Shown in pieces: positions 18,597-27,888 of a stretch of 64,000 bases of DNA (its first letter is position 1; each line of letters starts with the position of its first letter). The stretch covers positions 2,728,001-2,792,000 of the forward strand of contig NZ_CP141769.1 in NCBI RefSeq assembly GCF_035621355.1. The letters run 5' to 3'. Below the pieces are notes generated by a model. It was not told where the DNA came from. It did no database searches and was given only the letters and a program-made list of their open reading frames with translations. The stretch comes from Thiobacillus sp. SCUT-2 (GTDB lineage: Bacteria; Pseudomonadota; Gammaproteobacteria; Burkholderiales; Thiobacillaceae). A program made the translations under genes and the position numbers.

Positions 18597-19115
18597 TTAC
18601 AGCTCGCCCTTGGCCCCCGCCTGCATGATGTCGATCAGCGACTGGCGCACCGTGTTGATGCGATCCTTCAGGACTTGCGGCACGCGCTTTTCCTTCGCGA
18701 TCGCATCGACATTCACGTCCATCATCACCAGCCAGCCCTGGCCCTTGGCGTCCTCGATCAGCGCAATGCGGCAAGGCATGTAGACCGCGAAGTCGATGTT
18801 GACGTCGATCAGGTCCTTGGCCGTGAGGGCATCGCAGAACTGGAAGATGGTGACGGTGCGCTGCGGCTGGCTGGTGATCGATTCCACCTGCTTCGACAGC
18901 GGCAGTTCGGCGACCAGCTTGAGATTGAGCGCATTGGCGCGCAGGCGCATCGACTCGGCCGCGTCGGCGAGGCTGACGCCGGGATCGATCGCCACCTTGT
19001 AGACCCCGGCGGACTGCGCAGCCTGCGGCTTCGCCTTCGGCGCGGCGGCGGCGGGAACGGACATGACCAGCGCGCTCAACGCGACGCCCACGACGGCAAG
19101 AAATTGGCGGCGCAT
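18597..19115 (-). CDS. Secreted DUF302 domain protein
   Basis: A 172-residue protein with a signal peptide (RRQFLAVVGVALSALVMSVP) and a C-terminal DUF302 domain. Recognisable family features are TIFQFCDALTAKDLIDVNID and YMPCRIALIEDAKGQGWLVM, the latter with the conserved CRIAL/P motif. The function is unknown; DUF302 genes often sit near sulfur or metal stress genes. I set the start at 19115 because AGGAGG lies eight bases before it. An ATG seven codons upstream has no such site. A perfect inverted repeat lies 18-35 bp upstream of this start, and a terminator follows, so this is a single-gene unit. Confidence 0.88.
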   Translation of the reverse strand: MRRQFLAVVGVALSALVMSVPAAAAPKAKPQAAQSAGVYKVAIDPGVSLADAAESMRLRANALNLKLVAELPLSKQVESITSQPQRTVTIFQFCDALTAKDLIDVNIDFAVYMPCRIALIEDAKGQGWLVMMDVNVDAIAKEKRVPQVLKDRINTVRQSLIDIMQAGAKGEL

Positions 19116-19133
19116 GGCGGCCCTCCTTTCGAA

Positions 19134-19151
19134 CATTAGAAAACTCTAATG
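19134..19151. promoter_or_regulatory. Palindromic operator candidate upstream of the DUF302 gene
   Basis: Perfect 7-bp inverted repeat CATTAGA-AAAC-TCTAATG, ending 18 bp before the DUF302 start. It is AT-rich in a GC-rich neighbourhood and sits where a repressor would act. The binding protein is not identified. Confidence 0.6.
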
Positions 19152-19248
19152 ATATACGGAGCCTGCGGCAGCGACCCCTGTACAAACGTGCCAGCCCACG
19201 GCGGCAGGTTCGTCCCGGACCGGCGCGCGAAGGCCGGGCCGGCGACCC

Positions 19249-20421
19249 CTAGTCCGCACGGCAGAGCGCCAGCGCCTTCTGGTAATGCTGGCACGCCTCG
19301 CCCGGCTGGCCGCTCTGGGTCTTGAGCTCGGCCATGCGGATATGGCCTTCGGCGGTGGCGGCGATCGCGAGGCTGGCTTCCAGGTAGCTCTGCGCCTTGC
19401 CCCACAACTGCTGCGCGCTGCACAGCTGCGCCAGGGCCAGCAGCAGCTGCGCGTCGCGCGGATGGGCGTGCAGCCACTTTTCGGCCTGTTCGATCTGGCG
19501 CGTCGGGCTGCTGCCGCGCAGGTCGCCATAGAGCGGCACCAGGTCCTCGTTCCATTCGCGGCCGAGCGCCGCCTCGATCACGTCGAGCGCGGTGTCGTGG
19601 CCGCCGCGGTGCATGAAGGCACGGGCGGCGGCGCGCGCCACCCACGGATCGGTCTTGAATTCGGACGGGATCTTCTTCCAGTATTCGAGCAGGCCGCGAT
19701 CGTCGTCGGCACGGCGCCTGAGGTTCTCCGCATAGGCCAGGCGCCGGGTCTGCGCGGCGATCCCCGGCTCGAGCGCGTTGCTGCGCGTCAGCGCATCGAG
19801 CAGCCGGTCGACCTCGTCCCATTGCCCCGTCATCTGCCGCGCCTTGAGCTCGAGCCGCAGCAGCGCCGTGTGCTGCGGCGCGATCTCCTTGGCGCGGTTG
19901 ATCGCGACCAGCGCGGCCGCGGCGTCCTTGGTGTCGAGGCGCGCTTCCGCCTCGAACAGCTGCGCCGCCAGCTCGGCGTCGTGTTCGGACGCCTCCCGGA
20001 TGTATCGCTCGCGCTGGGACGCCGCGCGCATTTCCTGGGCGGCTCGCGCCGCCAGCACGCGCGCCAGCCCGATGCGGGCCGCGTCGCCCTGCCATTGCCC
20101 GAGCGACTGTTCGGCATCCTGAAAGCGGTATTCGGCAAGGGCCCGCAGCCCGCCGACGAAATTCTCGTCGCGCTTGCGGGCGGCGCGGGCGGCACGCTGC
20201 TCGCGCACGATGCTCGGCAGATTGAGCGTCAGGACGGCGAGCCGCAGCAGCACGATGCCGCCGACGATCATGCCGATGACGGCCAGCACGAAGCCGATGA
20301 AGGAGATTTCGACGCGCCACGGCGGATACACCAGCACGACGTAGCCGGGGTCGTAGCGTCCCGCCATGGCCAGCGCGACCGCCAGCACGGCGATGATCAG
20401 GAGGGAGATCAGCCAGCGCAC
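19249..20421 (-). CDS. hemY: Heme biosynthesis-associated TPR protein HemY, GTG start
   Basis: A 390-residue inner-membrane protein of the proteobacterial HemY family (not protoporphyrinogen oxidase). Two N-terminal membrane helices, RWLISLLIIAVLAVALAMAG and ISFIGFVLAVIGMIVGGIV, are followed by tetratricopeptide-like helical repeats over the rest of the chain. I chose the GTG at 20421, one base after the hemX stop, because GGGAG lies nine bases upstream. It is the last gene of hemC-hemD-hemX-hemY. Its precise role is unknown; coupling of tetrapyrrole enzymes at the membrane is proposed for the family. Confidence 0.9.
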   Translation of the reverse strand: MRWLISLLIIAVLAVALAMAGRYDPGYVVLVYPPWRVEISFIGFVLAVIGMIVGGIVLLRLAVLTLNLPSIVREQRAARAARKRDENFVGGLRALAEYRFQDAEQSLGQWQGDAARIGLARVLAARAAQEMRAASQRERYIREASEHDAELAAQLFEAEARLDTKDAAAALVAINRAKEIAPQHTALLRLELKARQMTGQWDEVDRLLDALTRSNALEPGIAAQTRRLAYAENLRRRADDDRGLLEYWKKIPSEFKTDPWVARAAARAFMHRGGHDTALDVIEAALGREWNEDLVPLYGDLRGSSPTRQIEQAEKWLHAHPRDAQLLLALAQLCSAQQLWGKAQSYLEASLAIAATAEGHIRMAELKTQSGQPGEACQHYQKALALCRAD

Positions 20422-20422
20422 G

Positions 20423-21451
20423 TCAGTGGTCTCCCTTGTAGGCATCGAGCGCGGCGAGGCTGGCATCGATGCCCGGCAGCTTGACCGCGATCTGCAGGCT
20501 CGCCAGGCGCTTGACTTCGGCGATGGCGTCGGCGACGCCGGCGTCGCGCGTGTTGAAGTAGTCCTGCAGCATCTGCTGCACCGCGCGCAGGTCGGCGCGG
20601 AACGCAGCCTGGTCCTGCGACATCAGGGCCAGCCGCGCCGACAGCAGGCGCAGGCGCACGTTCTCGCGCAGGAAATACGCCTGATCGGGCGGCAGGAGGA
20701 TCGCCTCGTTGCCCTCGATGCGGCGGATCTGCACCAGGTGCTTCAGCTCCGACCACAGCTCCTGGCCGAGGTTGACGGCCTTCAGCGCGCGCGGCGCGGG
20801 CGCCGCCTCGGATGCTTGCGCGCTCGCGAGCGGCCAGCTGGCATGGTGCGCCACCAGCGCCTCGAGCCGCGCGCTCACGCCAACCTCGTCGATCGAGGGC
20901 ACCGCGCGCAGGTTCGCCAGATCGGACGCGATGGCCCGGCGCAGCGCGGTGAACTGGGGCTTGTTGAGGCGCTGCAGTCGCGTGTCGGCGCCCTCCAGCG
21001 CGATGATCGCCGCCTTCACGTTACCCGCCAGCTGCAGCTGCTGCGCGGCCGTCAGCAGCACCTGCTCGATCTCGGACAGCGTCCATTGGTCGCGCCCCTG
21101 CGCGAGCTCCTTGTACAGGGTCTCGAGCGCGAGCTGCTGCTGCTGCGACGTCGCCATCTGGCTTTCGATATGCGCCACGCGTTCCCCCAGCTGCCGCATC
21201 GCGTCGTCGGCGTTGCGCGCGAGCAGGCGGGACTCGCTGACATCCTTGCCCGACTCGGCCAGGCGCCGCCCCAGCTCCGTCTTCAGGTCGCGGATGCGCT
21301 CGCGGCTGTCGGACCACGACCAGGCCGCCGCCGCCAGCGCAAGCACCGCGACCAGCATGGCGACGATGGGAACCAGTTGGATGCGGACCGGCGGCATCGC
21401 CGGGGACGAGGCGATGGGAGGCGCTGGGGGCGTTACGGGAGCGTCATTCAT
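20423..21451 (-). CDS. hemX: HemX family membrane protein
   Basis: A 342-residue protein, called HemX from its place between hemD and hemY and its layout. A proline-rich cytoplasmic tail leads to one membrane helix (QLVPIVAMLVAVLALAAAAW), followed by a periplasmic coiled coil and helical domain with GRDQWTLSEIEQVLLTAAQQ. Older annotations call it uroporphyrin-III C-methyltransferase, but no methyltransferase motif is visible. The start overlaps the hemD end by eight bases if the ATG at 21451 is used; an ATG six codons upstream is also open. Neither has a strong ribosome site, suggesting coupling to hemD. Confidence 0.87.
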   Translation of the reverse strand: MNDAPVTPPAPPIASSPAMPPVRIQLVPIVAMLVAVLALAAAAWSWSDSRERIRDLKTELGRRLAESGKDVSESRLLARNADDAMRQLGERVAHIESQMATSQQQQLALETLYKELAQGRDQWTLSEIEQVLLTAAQQLQLAGNVKAAIIALEGADTRLQRLNKPQFTALRRAIASDLANLRAVPSIDEVGVSARLEALVAHHASWPLASAQASEAAPAPRALKAVNLGQELWSELKHLVQIRRIEGNEAILLPPDQAYFLRENVRLRLLSARLALMSQDQAAFRADLRAVQQMLQDYFNTRDAGVADAIAEVKRLASLQIAVKLPGIDASLAALDAYKGDH

Positions 21452-22226
21452 GTTCTGGGCTTGTCTCATTGCGGAACCAGTTGATCAGGCCTTCCAGCAG
21501 GCCTGCGTCGCCGCCGGGGGTGGCGATGGCGTGGACGATGCCGGCGCGGCGGGCCGCTGCGGCGATTTTCTCATGCGGCGCAAAAAGCGGCGTGGCCGCG
21601 AGCAAGGGCGCGCCGACGTCGCCCAGCAGCATGGCCAGATTGTCGAGCGTTTCCGCGCTCGCGATCGTCACCGCGTCGACCCCGCCCGCCCGCCAGCGCG
21701 CCAGCAGCGGCGCGGCGTCGGCATCCGGGCGGGTGCGCCGGTAGCATTCCAGAAACTGCACCTCGGCCCCGCGCGCGCGCAAGGTATCGGCCAGCAGCGG
21801 GCGGCCGCCCACGCCGCGCACGATCACCACCCGCCGGCCGGCGACCGCCTGCAGCTGCGGCAAGGCCAGCAGCGCCTCGCTGTCCTGGCCGGCCGGCGTC
21901 ACGACGCCGGCCACGCCCGCGGCCGCCAGGCCGCGCGCGGTGCCCGGCCCGACCGCCAATACCTGGATCCCCGCGGGCAGCCCGCCGTGGGCACGGATCG
22001 CGTCCATGCCGAACTGCGCCGCGTTGGGGCTGATGAAGATCGCGATGTCGGCGCCAGCGAGGCGACCGAGCGCATCGCCCAGCTGCTCGACCGGGACCGG
22101 TTCGATGGCCAGCGCGGGAAAGGCGATCGCCTCCCCGCCCGCAGCCCGGATCGCCTGCATCAGCGGCGCCGCCTGATGGACAGGCCGCGTCACCAGCACC
22201 GCGCGTCCGGCGAGCGGCTGCGTCAT
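21444..22226 (-). CDS. hemD: Uroporphyrinogen-III synthase HemD
   Basis: A 260-residue enzyme that closes hydroxymethylbilane with inversion of ring D. The family is poorly conserved, but the opening [20 protein letters not shown], the [10 protein letters not shown] loop, [12 protein letters not shown] and [15 protein letters not shown] are typical. The ATG at 22226 overlaps the hemC stop by four bases, which with gene order makes the assignment firm. Product goes to heme and siroheme. Confidence 0.93.
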   Translation of the reverse strand: MTQPLAGRAVLVTRPVHQAAPLMQAIRAAGGEAIAFPALAIEPVPVEQLGDALGRLAGADIAIFISPNAAQFGMDAIRAHGGLPAGIQVLAVGPGTARGLAAAGVAGVVTPAGQDSEALLALPQLQAVAGRRVVIVRGVGGRPLLADTLRARGAEVQFLECYRRTRPDADAAPLLARWRAGGVDAVTIASAETLDNLAMLLGDVGAPLLAATPLFAPHEKIAAAARRAGIVHAIATPGGDAGLLEGLINWFRNETSPEHE

Positions 22227-23158
22227 GCAGGCAGATTGTCGAGGATGGCGCGCGCGCCCTGCGCCAGCAGGCGGTCGGCCAGGGCCTGGCCGACCGCCTC
22301 GGGATCGGCGGCGTCGCCTGTCGCCGTGTCGTGGATGAAGCCGCTGCCGTCCGGATGGGCGACGAACCCGTTCAGCAGCAGACGACCGTCCTGCAGGACC
22401 GCGTGCGCCCCCAGCGGCACCTGGCAGCTGCCGCCGAGCACGCGGCTGACCTGCCGCTCCGCGCGCACGCAGGCGGCGGTTTCGGGATGATTGAGCGCGG
22501 TCAACATGGCGGCGACGGCCGCGTTGCCACTGCGGATCTCGATGCCGAGCGCACCCTGGCCGGCGGCGGGGATGCTGTCCTCGACCGACAGCAGGCTCCT
22601 GATGCGCCCGCCGAGGCCGAGCCGCTTGAGGCCGGCGGCAGCGAGCAGGATGGCGTCGAACTGCCCTTCGTCGAGCTTCTTCAGGCGGGTGCCGACGTTG
22701 CCGCGCAGGGGCTTCACGACGAGGTGCGGGTAGCGGGCGCGCAGCTGCGCCTCGCGGCGCAGGCTGGACGTGCCGACGACCGCGCCGGGCGGCAGCTCGG
22801 ACAGCCGCGCGTAGCGGTTCGACACGAAGGCGTCGCGCGGATCCTCGCGCTCGCCGATCACCGCCAGCTCGAATCCCGGCGGCAGCTCCATCGGCACGTC
22901 CTTCATCGAATGCACCGCCAGATCCGCCTCGCCGGCCTCCAGCGCGACCTCGAGTTCCTTGACGAACAGGCCCTTGCCGCCGATCTTGGACAGCGTGACG
23001 TCGAGGATCTGGTCGCCACGCGTCGTCATGCCCAGGATGTTGACCGTGCAGCCCGGGTGCAGCGCACGCAGTCGGTCGCGAATGTGCTCGGCCTGCCACA
23101 TGGCAAGCGCACTTTCACGGGAGGCAATGGTCAGGGTCTGCATGGCGGTAGGAATCAA
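22223..23158 (-). CDS. hemC: Porphobilinogen deaminase (hydroxymethylbilane synthase) HemC
   Basis: A protein of up to 311 residues that polymerises four porphobilinogens. Signatures: [54 protein letters not shown], and the dipyrromethane-cofactor cysteine in [15 protein letters not shown] near residue 250. The ATG at 23143 would give the more usual [11 protein letters not shown] start; the one at 23158 is the first. First gene of the hem block and divergent from the secreted thioredoxin-like gene. Confidence 0.95.
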   Translation of the reverse strand: MIPTAMQTLTIASRESALAMWQAEHIRDRLRALHPGCTVNILGMTTRGDQILDVTLSKIGGKGLFVKELEVALEAGEADLAVHSMKDVPMELPPGFELAVIGEREDPRDAFVSNRYARLSELPPGAVVGTSSLRREAQLRARYPHLVVKPLRGNVGTRLKKLDEGQFDAILLAAAGLKRLGLGGRIRSLLSVEDSIPAAGQGALGIEIRSGNAAVAAMLTALNHPETAACVRAERQVSRVLGGSCQVPLGAHAVLQDGRLLLNGFVAHPDGSGFIHDTATGDAADPEAVGQALADRLLAQGARAILDNLPA

Positions 23159-23162
23159 CTCT

Positions 23163-23190
23163 TTGAATTGGCAAATGATGGCGCGATACT
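23163..23190 (+). promoter_or_regulatory. Possible promoter very close to the thioredoxin-like start
   Basis: TTGAAT (23163-23168) and GATACT (23185-23190) are separated by 16 bp. Initiation would fall almost at the ATG at 23198, so the message could be leaderless or nearly so. There is no Shine-Dalgarno sequence before that ATG. The boxes are weak matches. Confidence 0.35.
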
Positions 23191-23197
23191 GGCAAAC

Positions 23198-23716
23198 ATG
23201 AAGTATGCGAAACCATCCAGGGGACAGGCTGCGATCGCGCAGCTGATCGCAGCCGGGGCCGTGATTTTAGCATGGGGTCTGGCGCTGCCCGGCGTTGCCG
23301 GCGCGGCCGACAGCCTCGTTCACGCCAGGGATTTCCAGGCCGACGCGCGTGCGGCGGCCAAGCGCCAAGTGCCCATCCTGGTCGTCTTCACCAGCCCCGG
23401 CTGCGGCTATTGCGAACGGGTCAAGCAGGACTATCTGATCCCGATGCAGAAAGACCCGGCCTCCCGCAAGCGGGTCCTCATCCGCGAGGTCACGCTCGGC
23501 GCCAGCACCCCGCTGACCGGCTTCGACGGCGCGCCGACCACCGAGGGCGCCTTCGCCGCCGAGCACAAGGTCTACATGGTGCCCACCGTGCAGGTCTTCG
23601 ACACCCGCGGCAACGCCACCGGCGACGCCATCGTCGGCCTGCTGATCCCCGACTATTACTACGGCTACCTGCAAAGCGCCATCGACGCCGGCGCCAACAA
23701 GGTGCGCGGCAAATAG
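23198..23716 (+). CDS. Secreted thioredoxin-fold protein
   Basis: A 172-residue protein with an N-terminal hydrophobic export segment ([20 protein letters not shown]) ending in an AGA/AD-like cleavage site. It carries a thioredoxin fold with the redox motif [15 protein letters not shown] near residue 70 and a cis-proline region [14 protein letters not shown]. It resembles SoxW/DsbD-fed periplasmic thioredoxins. The DsbD in this window is a plausible reductant; that link is inference. It is divergent from hemC with only 39 bp between starts, and the ATG lacks a ribosome site. Confidence 0.83.
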   Translation: MKYAKPSRGQAAIAQLIAAGAVILAWGLALPGVAGAADSLVHARDFQADARAAAKRQVPILVVFTSPGCGYCERVKQDYLIPMQKDPASRKRVLIREVTLGASTPLTGFDGAPTTEGAFAAEHKVYMVPTVQVFDTRGNATGDAIVGLLIPDYYYGYLQSAIDAGANKVRGK

Positions 23717-23765
23717 CCAGGCCCGCGGCAGGGCGATAGAATGCGCCGATGCAGGAAGCGCGCCC

Positions 23766-24407
23766 ATGAAAACCGTTCTGGCCGACGATCATCCGCTGAT
23801 GCGCGAAGGCGTGCGGCAGGTCCTGTCCCAGTTGGACCCGCCGGTCGAAATCCTCGACGCCCACGATTATCCCAGCCTGTTCGCCCAGACCGCCCAGCAC
23901 CCGGACCTCGACCTCGCCGTGGTCGACCTCAACATGCCGGGCTTCGTCGGCATGCAGGGGATTGCGCAATTCCGCAGCCGCTTCCCCGACGTTCCGCTGG
24001 TCGTGCTGTCCGCCTCGGAATCCCCGCATGACATCCGCAGCGCGCTGGAAGCCGGCGCGCTGGGCTACATTCCCAAGGCCGCCTCCAGCGCGGCGATGCT
24101 GGCTGCCCTGCAGCAGGTGCTGGCCGGCGACATCTACGTGCCGAGCTGCCTCGGCGACGGCACCGGCGGTCCGCACCGCGAGGCGCCGGCCATCGCCGAA
24201 GCGCTGCAGCACAGCGGTCTGACCACGCGGCAACTCGAGGTCGCGCGCCTGCTGGCGCAGGGCTGCGCCAACAAGGCAATCGCCGGCATGCTGTCGATGT
24301 CGGAAAGCACGGTAAAGGTGCACATCGCGGCGATCTTCCGCACCCTCGGCGTCAGCAACCGTACCGAAGCGGTGCTGGCCATCCGGCGGCTGACCCACGG
24401 TTCGTGA
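23766..24407 (+). CDS. LuxR/NarL-family response regulator
   Basis: A 213-residue regulator. The receiver has LADDHPLMREGVRQVL, phosphoacceptor aspartate in AVVDLNMPG near residue 58, and the lysine in GYIPKAAS near residue 106. The C-terminal LuxR helix-turn-helix covers LTTRQLEVARLLAQGCANKA through STVKVHIAAIFRTLGVSNRT. The last codon overlaps the GTG start of the kinase gene (GTGA), so the pair is one two-component system. Targets are unknown. Confidence 0.92.
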   Translation: MKTVLADDHPLMREGVRQVLSQLDPPVEILDAHDYPSLFAQTAQHPDLDLAVVDLNMPGFVGMQGIAQFRSRFPDVPLVVLSASESPHDIRSALEAGALGYIPKAASSAAMLAALQQVLAGDIYVPSCLGDGTGGPHREAPAIAEALQHSGLTTRQLEVARLLAQGCANKAIAGMLSMSESTVKVHIAAIFRTLGVSNRTEAVLAIRRLTHGS

Positions 24408-26320
24408 CGCGCCTGCGCACCCTCCTCGCACGCCTGTCGCCGTCAAGCATTCGCAGCCGGATGCTCATGATCGCCTTGCTGCCTGCGCTGCTGGCGGAAT
24501 TCGGCACGGTTGCCTACTTCACCACGCAGTCGCTCGCCAGCGCCGAACGCGCGCTGCACGCGCGCGCGGTCAACGCGGCCACCCACCTCGCCGGCGTCCT
24601 CCCCTATCCGCTGATCAGCGGCGACACCGGCCTCGTCCTCAGCCTGCTCGAGAGCGAAGCGCGCAACAGCCAGCTGGCCTTCGCGCGCGTCTCCGACCCC
24701 GAGGGGCGGCTCGTCGCGAGCACCGGCGACACACTCAGCGCCGCGCTGCTCGACCGCCATCACCGGCATCGCCTCGACATCCGGCTGCCTGCCGCGGAAA
24801 CGCCTGGCCGTGCGCGGCTGCCGGCCAGCACCGTGCCGCACGCGGATTTCCTGGGGCAGGTCGAAGTCGGCGTCAGGCTCGACCAGATCAGCGCCTTCAA
24901 GCGCGATACGCTGCTGCACGGCGCACTGCTGATGCTGTTCGCACTGGGCCTCACGGGCGCGCTTGCCTGGCGGCTGTCCAACCGTCTCGCGAGCCAGCTG
25001 CGCCATGTCGGCCAGGTCGTCGGGCGCCTCGCCTGCGACGACCTGACGGTCCGCACCCAGCTTCCCCCGGAAGGCGAAGTCGGTGCGCTCGCAGCCGGCA
25101 TCAACGAGATGGCCGAGGCGCTGCAGGCGCACCGCGGCGAATTGGAGCGCCGCATCCGCGAAGCCACCGCCGACCTGGCGGCGAAGAAGGACATGGCGGA
25201 GCGCGCCAATCACGCGAAATCGCGCTTCTTCGCCGCCGCCAGCCATGACCTGCGGCAGCCGCTGCACGCGCTGTCGCTGTTCGTCGCGGCGCTGAAGGCG
25301 CGCAGCCAGCAGCCGGAAACGCAGACGCTGATCGACAACATCGAGGCGTCGATCGCGGCGATGGAACTGCTGTTCAACGCGCTGCTCGACATTTCGCGCC
25401 TCGACGCCGGCGCCATCGAAGTGCACCCGGTCCACTTTCCGCTGCAGCGGATGCTCGACGAGCTGGCCAAGCAGTTCGGCGCCCTCGCCGCGGAAAAGCA
25501 GCTGCGGCTGCGCTTCCGGCCGTGCGACGCGACGCTGTACAGCGACCCGCTGCTGATCGAGCGCATCCTCGCCAACCTGATCGCCAACGCGATCCGCTAC
25601 ACCGACGACGGCGGCGTGCTGGTGGCCTGCCGGCGCCGCGGGCGTGCGGTACGCATCAGCGTGATCGACACCGGGCGCGGCATTCCGGCCGACCAGCAGG
25701 AAAGCGTGTTCCAGGAATTCGTGCAGTTGCACAACCCGGCGCGCGACCGCAGCAAGGGGCTCGGCCTGGGACTCGCCATCGTGTCGCGCCTGGGACGGCT
25801 GCTCGGCCACCGGATCGATCTGCGGTCGCGTCCCGGCCACGGGTCGACCTTCAGCATCGACGTGCCCTGCGGCGACGCCCGGCTGATCCAGCCTGCGGGC
25901 GGCGCCAGCATCGCGGTCCAGATCCCCGCCGACGCGCTGGTGCTGCTGGTCGACGACGAGAACGCGATCCTGCGCGGCATGGCGGAGCTGTTCGACAACT
26001 GGCAGCTCGACCTCGTGACCGCGCACAGCACCGCCGAAGCCGAGCAGTGGCTGGACAGCATCGGCCGCACGCCCGACGTCATCGTGTCCGACTATCGGCT
26101 GCCCGACGACCGCGACGGCCTCGAAGTGATCGACCGGCTGCGGCAGAAGTTCGGGCGCGAGATCCCGGCCATCGTCATCACCGGCGACACCGCGCCCGAC
26201 ACCATCCAGCGCATCGCCCGCGCCGGCTTCCCCCTGCTCCACAAGCCGCTGCGCCCGGCCAAGCTGCGCGCACTGCTCACCCACCTGATCCAGCAGGCGC
26301 GCAGCGCCGCCATGGGATAA
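24404..26320 (+). CDS. Hybrid sensor histidine kinase with C-terminal receiver, GTG start
   Basis: A 638-residue membrane kinase, partner of the preceding regulator. Order: membrane segment 1 (MLMIALLPALLAEFGTVAYF), periplasmic sensor of about 140 residues, membrane segment 2 (GALLMLFALGLTGALAW), HAMP, then HisKA with the phosphorylated histidine in AAASHDLRQPLHALS near residue 282. The ATPase boxes are NLIANAIRYT, DTGRGIPADQQ and KGLGLGLAIV. A C-terminal receiver has LVDDENAILRG, IVSDYRLPDD and LLHKPLRPAKL. The phosphorelay therefore seems to pass through an internal receiver, with no Hpt domain visible in either protein. The signal is unknown. Confidence 0.93.
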   Translation: MTRLRTLLARLSPSSIRSRMLMIALLPALLAEFGTVAYFTTQSLASAERALHARAVNAATHLAGVLPYPLISGDTGLVLSLLESEARNSQLAFARVSDPEGRLVASTGDTLSAALLDRHHRHRLDIRLPAAETPGRARLPASTVPHADFLGQVEVGVRLDQISAFKRDTLLHGALLMLFALGLTGALAWRLSNRLASQLRHVGQVVGRLACDDLTVRTQLPPEGEVGALAAGINEMAEALQAHRGELERRIREATADLAAKKDMAERANHAKSRFFAAASHDLRQPLHALSLFVAALKARSQQPETQTLIDNIEASIAAMELLFNALLDISRLDAGAIEVHPVHFPLQRMLDELAKQFGALAAEKQLRLRFRPCDATLYSDPLLIERILANLIANAIRYTDDGGVLVACRRRGRAVRISVIDTGRGIPADQQESVFQEFVQLHNPARDRSKGLGLGLAIVSRLGRLLGHRIDLRSRPGHGSTFSIDVPCGDARLIQPAGGASIAVQIPADALVLLVDDENAILRGMAELFDNWQLDLVTAHSTAEAEQWLDSIGRTPDVIVSDYRLPDDRDGLEVIDRLRQKFGREIPAIVITGDTAPDTIQRIARAGFPLLHKPLRPAKLRALLTHLIQQARSAAMG

Positions 26321-26332
26321 TCCTCCCCGCAC

Positions 26333-26430
26333 CGCTCACCGCTCACCGCTCACCGCTCACCACTCACCGCTCACCGCTCACCGCTCACCACTCACCACTC
26401 ACCACTCACCACTCACCGCTTACCGCTCAC
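26333..26430 (+). repeat. Fourteen tandem 7-bp repeats abutting the mpl start codon
   Basis: Fourteen uninterrupted heptamers: nine CGCTCAC-type units (one of them CGCTTAC) and five CACTCAC. They fill the gap between the kinase gene and mpl. The last unit ends four bases before the mpl ATG, so the repeats occupy the place of a ribosome binding site, and none is visible. Copy number change would alter spacing but not the mpl reading frame. Confidence 0.95.
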
Positions 26431-26434
26431 CACC

Positions 26435-27835
26435 ATGCACATCCACATCCTCGGCATCTGCGGCACCTTCATGGGCGGCATCGCTGCGATTGCCCGCGCT
26501 GCCGGCCACACCGTCACCGGCTGCGACGCCAACGTCTATCCGCCCATGTCCGACCAGCTGCGCGCCCTCGGCATCGAGTTGATCGAGGGCTACGACGCAA
26601 AGCAGGCCGAGCTCAAGGCCGACGTCTTCGTCGTCGGCAACGTCGTCACCCGCGGCAACCCGCTGATGGAAGCGATCCTCGAGCGCGGCCTGCCCTATAC
26701 CTCCGGCCCGCAGTGGCTCGCCGACAACGTGCTGAGGGACAAGTGGGTGCTCGCCGTCGCGGGCACCCACGGCAAGACCACGACCTCGGCCATGCTGGCG
26801 TGGATCCTCGACGACGCGCGCATGCGGCCGGGCTTCCTCGTCGGCGGCATCCCGCAGAACTTCGGCATCTCGGCGCGCCTCACCGACACCCCCTTCTTCG
26901 TCATCGAGGCCGACGAATACGACACCGCGTTCTTCGACAAGCGCTCCAAGTTCGTCCACTACCGCCCGCGCACGGTCATCCTCAACAACCTCGAATTCGA
27001 CCACGCCGACATCTTCCCCGACCTCGCCGCCATCGAGACCCAGTTCCACCACCTGGTGCGTACCGTCCCCGGCAACGGCCTCATCGTCGCCAACGGCGCC
27101 GACGCCAACCTCGACCGCGTGCTCGCGCGCGGCTGCTGGACCCTGGTGGAGCGCTTCGGCGGCACGGACGGCTGGACCGCCGGCGAACCCGACGCCGACG
27201 GCAGCTTCGACGTCTTGTTCAACGGCGTGCGGCAGGGGCGGGTGAACTGGGACCTGATCGGCGAACACAACCGCATGAACGCGCTCGCCGCCATCGCCGC
27301 CGCGCGCCACGCCGGCGTGCCCGCCGCCACCGCGATCGACGCCTTGAGCCGCTTCGAGAACGTCAAGCGCCGCATGGAAGTGCGCGGCAGCGTGCACGGC
27401 ATCACCGTCTACGACGACTTCGCCCACCACCCCACGGCCATCGCCACCACCGTCGAAGGCCTGCGCCGCAAGGTCGGCCAGGCACGCATCCTCGCGGTGC
27501 TCGAGCCGCGCTCCAACACCATGAAGCTCGGCGTGATGAAGTCGCAGCTGCCGGACAGCCTCGCCGGCGCCGACCTCGTCTACTGCTACGGCGCCAACCT
27601 CGGCTGGGACGCGCAAGAGGCGCTCGCCCCGCTCGGCGACAAGGCACGCGTGTACGACAACCTGGACAAACTGGTCGCCCAGCTCGTCGAAGACGGCCGC
27701 CCCGGCGACCACGTGCTGATGATGAGTAACGGCGGGTTCGGCGGCATCCACGCCAAGCTGCTGGATGCGCTGCACCACCACTATCACGAGGAGATCGTGC
27801 TGACGCCTATGCATCGGTATGGGGGGTATGCGTAA
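26435..27835 (+). CDS. mpl: UDP-N-acetylmuramate:L-Ala-gamma-D-Glu-meso-DAP ligase Mpl
   Basis: A 466-residue murein-recycling ligase that joins recovered tripeptide to UDP-MurNAc in the cytoplasm. The start MHIHILGICGTFMGGIAAIA is the family-standard N-terminus, which fixes the ATG at 26435. The Mur ligase ATP loop is VAGTHGKTTTSAMLAWILDD near residue 110. EADEYDTAFFDKRSKF and NNLEFDHADIFPDL follow, and VYDDFAHHPTAIATT is near residue 328. Length is normal. Oddly, the sequence before the ATG is all heptamer repeats with no Shine-Dalgarno site. The inverted-repeat island begins about 50 bp after the stop. Confidence 0.96.
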   Translation: MHIHILGICGTFMGGIAAIARAAGHTVTGCDANVYPPMSDQLRALGIELIEGYDAKQAELKADVFVVGNVVTRGNPLMEAILERGLPYTSGPQWLADNVLRDKWVLAVAGTHGKTTTSAMLAWILDDARMRPGFLVGGIPQNFGISARLTDTPFFVIEADEYDTAFFDKRSKFVHYRPRTVILNNLEFDHADIFPDLAAIETQFHHLVRTVPGNGLIVANGADANLDRVLARGCWTLVERFGGTDGWTAGEPDADGSFDVLFNGVRQGRVNWDLIGEHNRMNALAAIAAARHAGVPAATAIDALSRFENVKRRMEVRGSVHGITVYDDFAHHPTAIATTVEGLRRKVGQARILAVLEPRSNTMKLGVMKSQLPDSLAGADLVYCYGANLGWDAQEALAPLGDKARVYDNLDKLVAQLVEDGRPGDHVLMMSNGGFGGIHAKLLDALHHHYHEEIVLTPMHRYGGYA

Positions 27836-27888
27836 GGGGATCGAGGTGGTTGCGGTGCGTTTGCCCCAACCACCGTTCGCGCTGAGCT

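Noticed and set aside
26333..26430. Possible CRISPR array
   Set aside because: Units are 7 bp with no spacers; it is a simple tandem repeat.
25522..27729. Long frame crossing the heptamer repeats, with a Ser-Pro-Leu-Thr-His pattern
   Set aside because: It is out of frame with both the kinase and mpl. The repeat peptide is just the translation of the 7-bp array.
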